A DNA stretch of 6,096 nt from Desulfobacteraceae bacterium (lineage in GTDB: Bacteria; Desulfobacterota; DSM-4660; Desulfatiglandales; Desulfatiglandaceae): assembly GCA_030611815.1 (NCBI GenBank), contig JAUWPC010000213.1, forward strand, positions 1 through 6,096, read 5' to 3'. Under the pieces are notes generated by a model. The model did not search any database. It was not told the DNA's origin and saw only the letters and a list, made by a program, of their open reading frames with translations. The translations under genes were made by a program, and so were the position numbers. This document shows, piece by piece, positions 3,553-6,096 of the stretch; positions within the stretch are counted from its first letter, which is position 1; every line of letters begins with the position of its first letter.

Positions 3553-6096
3553 CTAATAGTGTGACAGGTCGTGCAATCGCTGGCTGAATTTCGACAGCCT
3601 GTCGCTGGCCCGGCTACGGTCTTCTTCTGATTTTTCCTCACCCTTCAAGATATCTTCGTTTACGACGCGAATGGCATTCTTGAAGCTGAGCCGGGAGACC
3701 GCTTCCAAGTGCTCTATGACGCCTAATTTATGGAATCTTAGCCCTAAATAATTCATATTCTTCAAGAGGTCTGATTGCTTCCTGCCCCCTTTTTCCTTAG
3801 CGATAATTGACCGTGTGGCTACCCAATAAGATTCGAGGAATGTCTTTATTAAGGCCGCCCAGATGGGGAGCTTATCAAAGCCAAGCCTTGTAAGCCGGTA
3901 CCCGGTATCGGCATGGTCCCAGGTTATATATGATACATCTGTGAAATAGGCGGTCACGTCGTCGATCTCTTCCTGCGAAGTGGTCTCTGCATCATAAATA
4001 AACTCATACCTGAAAATCTTTTTGACGAAATCGTAATCCTTCAGGATATCTTCACCGGTCTTTATTTCCTCTTTCCCGTTCAGCAGGGAGAGGGCAACAA
4101 AGGCGTGAGACAGAAAGCAATGAATACTGCTGTTCTTGTAATATTCCAGTTCGCGCTTTTTTTCTTCATCCACATAATAAAAGGGCTCTGTCCCTTCTAC
4201 GTCCTCTAAAGACTTTACCACATTGCTCTTGATGAGGACATCCATGCTCTTTTCTATTGCCTTATCACATTGTTCGAGGGAGGGAGCAGTGGGTAACCGG
4301 TACTTCTCAAGGAAAGCTAATAGTGTTCCAGCCGTATCAGTCAATTCGGAAAGGTTAAAACCTCGACGATGCCTGGTCAGAATGGCAGTTGATAAGAGTG
4401 CCATAGGCGTTACCAGGCTCACCCGGTTAATGGAGCGTATCAGATCAAAGGCCAGACGCTTCTGTGTCCCGCCTGACGATTCCTCGTTTTGGGCCAGATA
4501 CTCCTTTAACAAAAGAGGCTCACCGAACCGGATGTAGATCTTTCCATACTTTTTTTTAAAAAAACGCCTGGAACCGACAACCTGCCGGATGCTCTCCTTT
4601 TCTTTTTTCTCCCCCCCGAGTTCCTTGAGGTATGTCCGTTCTTCTAAGACTCGGTCATAAGTGATGGAAGTGGGGACGAACACGAGGTCATCACAATACC
4701 CCTCCCTGAAGGCCTGAACCAGGATAGAGAGAAATCCGATTTTCGGGAGGACCAGTTTGCCGCTCCTGCTTCTTCCCCCTTCAATGAAGAACTCCAACGG
4801 GTGCCTTTCTTCTAAGAGAGCCTTCATATATCTTACGAAAACCACTGCATAAAGCGTAGCGCCTTTGAAGGTCCGGCGGATGAAAAATGCGCCTGTTTTT
4901 CTGAAAAAAGGTCCAACCGGCCAAAAGCCAAGATTCTTGCCCGCTGCAGTTCTGGGGACATGCATGTGGTGCTGGTAAATGATATAGTTGAGGACGAGAT
5001 AGTCGATGTGACTTTTGTGGGAAGGGACATAGACAACAGGACCTTTTCTGGCACATTCCCTCACCTTTGCAAGCTCCTCCAATTTCACGTCAATCCCCTG
5101 AAACAGCTTTTTCCAGAGCCAGGTTAACACAACGCTGGAAAACTGGACGTAGGCGATATTATAATCCGCCGCGATTTCGTCAAAGTATTTAGAAGCCTCT
5201 TTTCTGACCTGCTTCAGCCGGATATTGTTCCTTGACGATCTGTTTTCAATAGTCTGGATAACAGATGGATCTTTAAGCACTTTTTCCTTGAATTGCTGCC
5301 TCGATTTAATAACAGGCCCTAAGATAACTCTTTTTTGCTGGTCTATGCTTTCAAGTAGCATATGCCTTAGTTCCATGGCCATTTCTTCCAAGGGTCGCAC
5401 ACTATGCTGGCCTTCCAGATAACTCTTCAAATTGAGGTGCTCTCCAAAATCGATGAAGGCGCGGCGATTGTGCCTGAAAAAAAGTATGGTCTTTCTAAGG
5501 ACACCAGGTTTGTCTTTGAATCCAAAAAATATGTCAAACAGACTCGGATGTTCCTTCTCAGGGGTCTTCTTATAAAGGACAAGCTGGGGGATAAGATAGA
5601 TAGGTCGCTCCATCTTTTTCTGTGTTTCGAGGAGAAGTTCAAGAGGGTCCTTTTTGGCATGGATATAGCGTCTGGTAAACCCCTTGGGATCTACAAGACA
5701 GACAAGGGAGGACGTTCCCTGCTCAATGGCCTCTTCATAAAAGCCGGTGTTATAAGGGTCTGGCAACCTGTGGTTCTTTAAAAGGAAGGCTATATGAAAT
5801 TTAAGGATCTTGAAGAGCTGTCCCAGGGGCAACACCATTGACATGTTCAAGTCAAAGGCGATTTTGGGATAGGGAAGGCGGCTCATTCGGAAGCGGTAAT
5901 GATACAGGAGATAATCTAAGCGCCCTCTATATTTGATGGCATAGACAACTGTTCCATTCCGGTGCATCCGTTTAAGCGTCTCACTCATATTTTCATTAAA
6001 ATGAACGCGCTTAAAGAGCTTGTAGAGCAGCCAGTTCAAGAAAATTCGAGGCTTATGATCAAGTATAAATGGATAAAAAGATTCTTTTTCAGGCAT
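3553..6096 (-). CDS. plsB: Glycerol-3-phosphate O-acyltransferase PlsB
   Basis: This 847-aa protein matches the PlsB family (E. coli PlsB is 807 aa), which transfers an acyl group to sn-1 of glycerol-3-phosphate, the first step of phospholipid synthesis at the inner membrane. All four acyltransferase motifs are intact: HKSHID at 360-365 (catalytic H360, D365), GAFFIRRTFKG at 402-412, FIEGGRSRSGK at 437-447 and FVPTSITYDRV at 473-483. The flanking FWPVGPFFRK and KELGGEKKEKES are also typical. Residues about 48-228 repeat the layout of 351-535 but have lost the catalytic residues. About 540-847 is a helical C-terminal region ending in a charged tail. The initiator ATG is complement 6094-6096, exactly at the window edge, so its ribosome binding site is unseen and an earlier start outside is possible. 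The stop is TAG at complement 3553-3555. The gene is convergent with fdhA, on the opposite strand, with no evident link to formate metabolism. Confidence 0.93.
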   Translation of the reverse strand: MPEKESFYPFILDHKPRIFLNWLLYKLFKRVHFNENMSETLKRMHRNGTVVYAIKYRGRLDYLLYHYRFRMSRLPYPKIAFDLNMSMVLPLGQLFKILKFHIAFLLKNHRLPDPYNTGFYEEAIEQGTSSLVCLVDPKGFTRRYIHAKKDPLELLLETQKKMERPIYLIPQLVLYKKTPEKEHPSLFDIFFGFKDKPGVLRKTILFFRHNRRAFIDFGEHLNLKSYLEGQHSVRPLEEMAMELRHMLLESIDQQKRVILGPVIKSRQQFKEKVLKDPSVIQTIENRSSRNNIRLKQVRKEASKYFDEIAADYNIAYVQFSSVVLTWLWKKLFQGIDVKLEELAKVRECARKGPVVYVPSHKSHIDYLVLNYIIYQHHMHVPRTAAGKNLGFWPVGPFFRKTGAFFIRRTFKGATLYAVVFVRYMKALLEERHPLEFFIEGGRSRSGKLVLPKIGFLSILVQAFREGYCDDLVFVPTSITYDRVLEERTYLKELGGEKKEKESIRQVVGSRRFFKKKYGKIYIRFGEPLLLKEYLAQNEESSGGTQKRLAFDLIRSINRVSLVTPMALLSTAILTRHRRGFNLSELTDTAGTLLAFLEKYRLPTAPSLEQCDKAIEKSMDVLIKSNVVKSLEDVEGTEPFYYVDEEKKRELEYYKNSSIHCFLSHAFVALSLLNGKEEIKTGEDILKDYDFVKKIFRYEFIYDAETTSQEEIDDVTAYFTDVSYITWDHADTGYRLTRLGFDKLPIWAALIKTFLESYWVATRSIIAKEKGGRKQSDLLKNMNYLGLRFHKLGVIEHLEAVSRLSFKNAIRVVNEDILKGEEKSEEDRSRASDRLSKFSQRLHDLSHY

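Noticed and set aside
5404..5781. 125-aa plus-strand ORF
   Set aside because: It lies wholly antisense to the N-terminal part of plsB, with no motif of its own.

Overview
The window looks like chromosome of an anaerobic, selenocysteine-using bacterium, most likely a sulfate-reducing or syntrophic member of the former Deltaproteobacteria (Desulfobacterota). This rests on gene content, not on a marker gene: a molybdenum or tungsten formate dehydrogenase that reads UGA as selenocysteine, an MvhD-type partner of heterodisulfide reductase HdrA, an FdhB/FrhB-like iron-sulfur protein, and a bacterial PlsB acyltransferase. Base composition looks mixed, near 50% GC.

Plus strand, 1-3502: a redox cluster of three genes. 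(1) At 72-512 is an MvhD-like gene of 146 codons that a standard ORF caller misses, because its frame holds two in-frame TGA codons (123-125 and 276-278). Both fall exactly where the family has conserved cysteines, and each is followed at the right distance by a perfect 6-bp hairpin. I read it as an intact double-selenocysteine protein, not a pseudogene. (2) At 638-1426 is a 262-aa protein with two [4Fe-4S] motifs, resembling the beta subunit of F420-type formate dehydrogenases and hydrogenases. (3) At 1466-3502 is a 678-aa formate dehydrogenase catalytic subunit with Sec136 encoded by TGA at 1871-1873. A near-textbook bacterial SECIS element with a GGUCU apical loop follows the codon. An ORF caller would split this gene in two.

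The three genes plausibly form one electron-transfer module. FdhA oxidises formate or reduces CO2, the FdhB-like protein relays electrons, and MvhD passes them to HdrA, which is expected just upstream of the window but not seen. Such complexes bifurcate or confurcate electrons between formate, ferredoxin and a thiol or disulfide partner.

Non-coding parts: 1-71 holds a five-copy 7-bp tandem repeat and a good ribosome binding site for mvhD. The gap 513-637 holds a CTTTGCG tandem motif but no clear promoter. The gap 1427-1465 is largely an 11-bp tandem repeat that duplicates the Shine-Dalgarno sequence of fdhA. The gap 3503-3552 separates two convergent genes and holds a small inverted repeat.

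Minus strand, 3553-6096: a PlsB-type glycerol-3-phosphate acyltransferase (847 aa, start codon at the very edge of the window). It is convergent with and functionally unrelated to the redox cluster. Its N-terminal half reads as a degenerate second copy of the acyltransferase domain.
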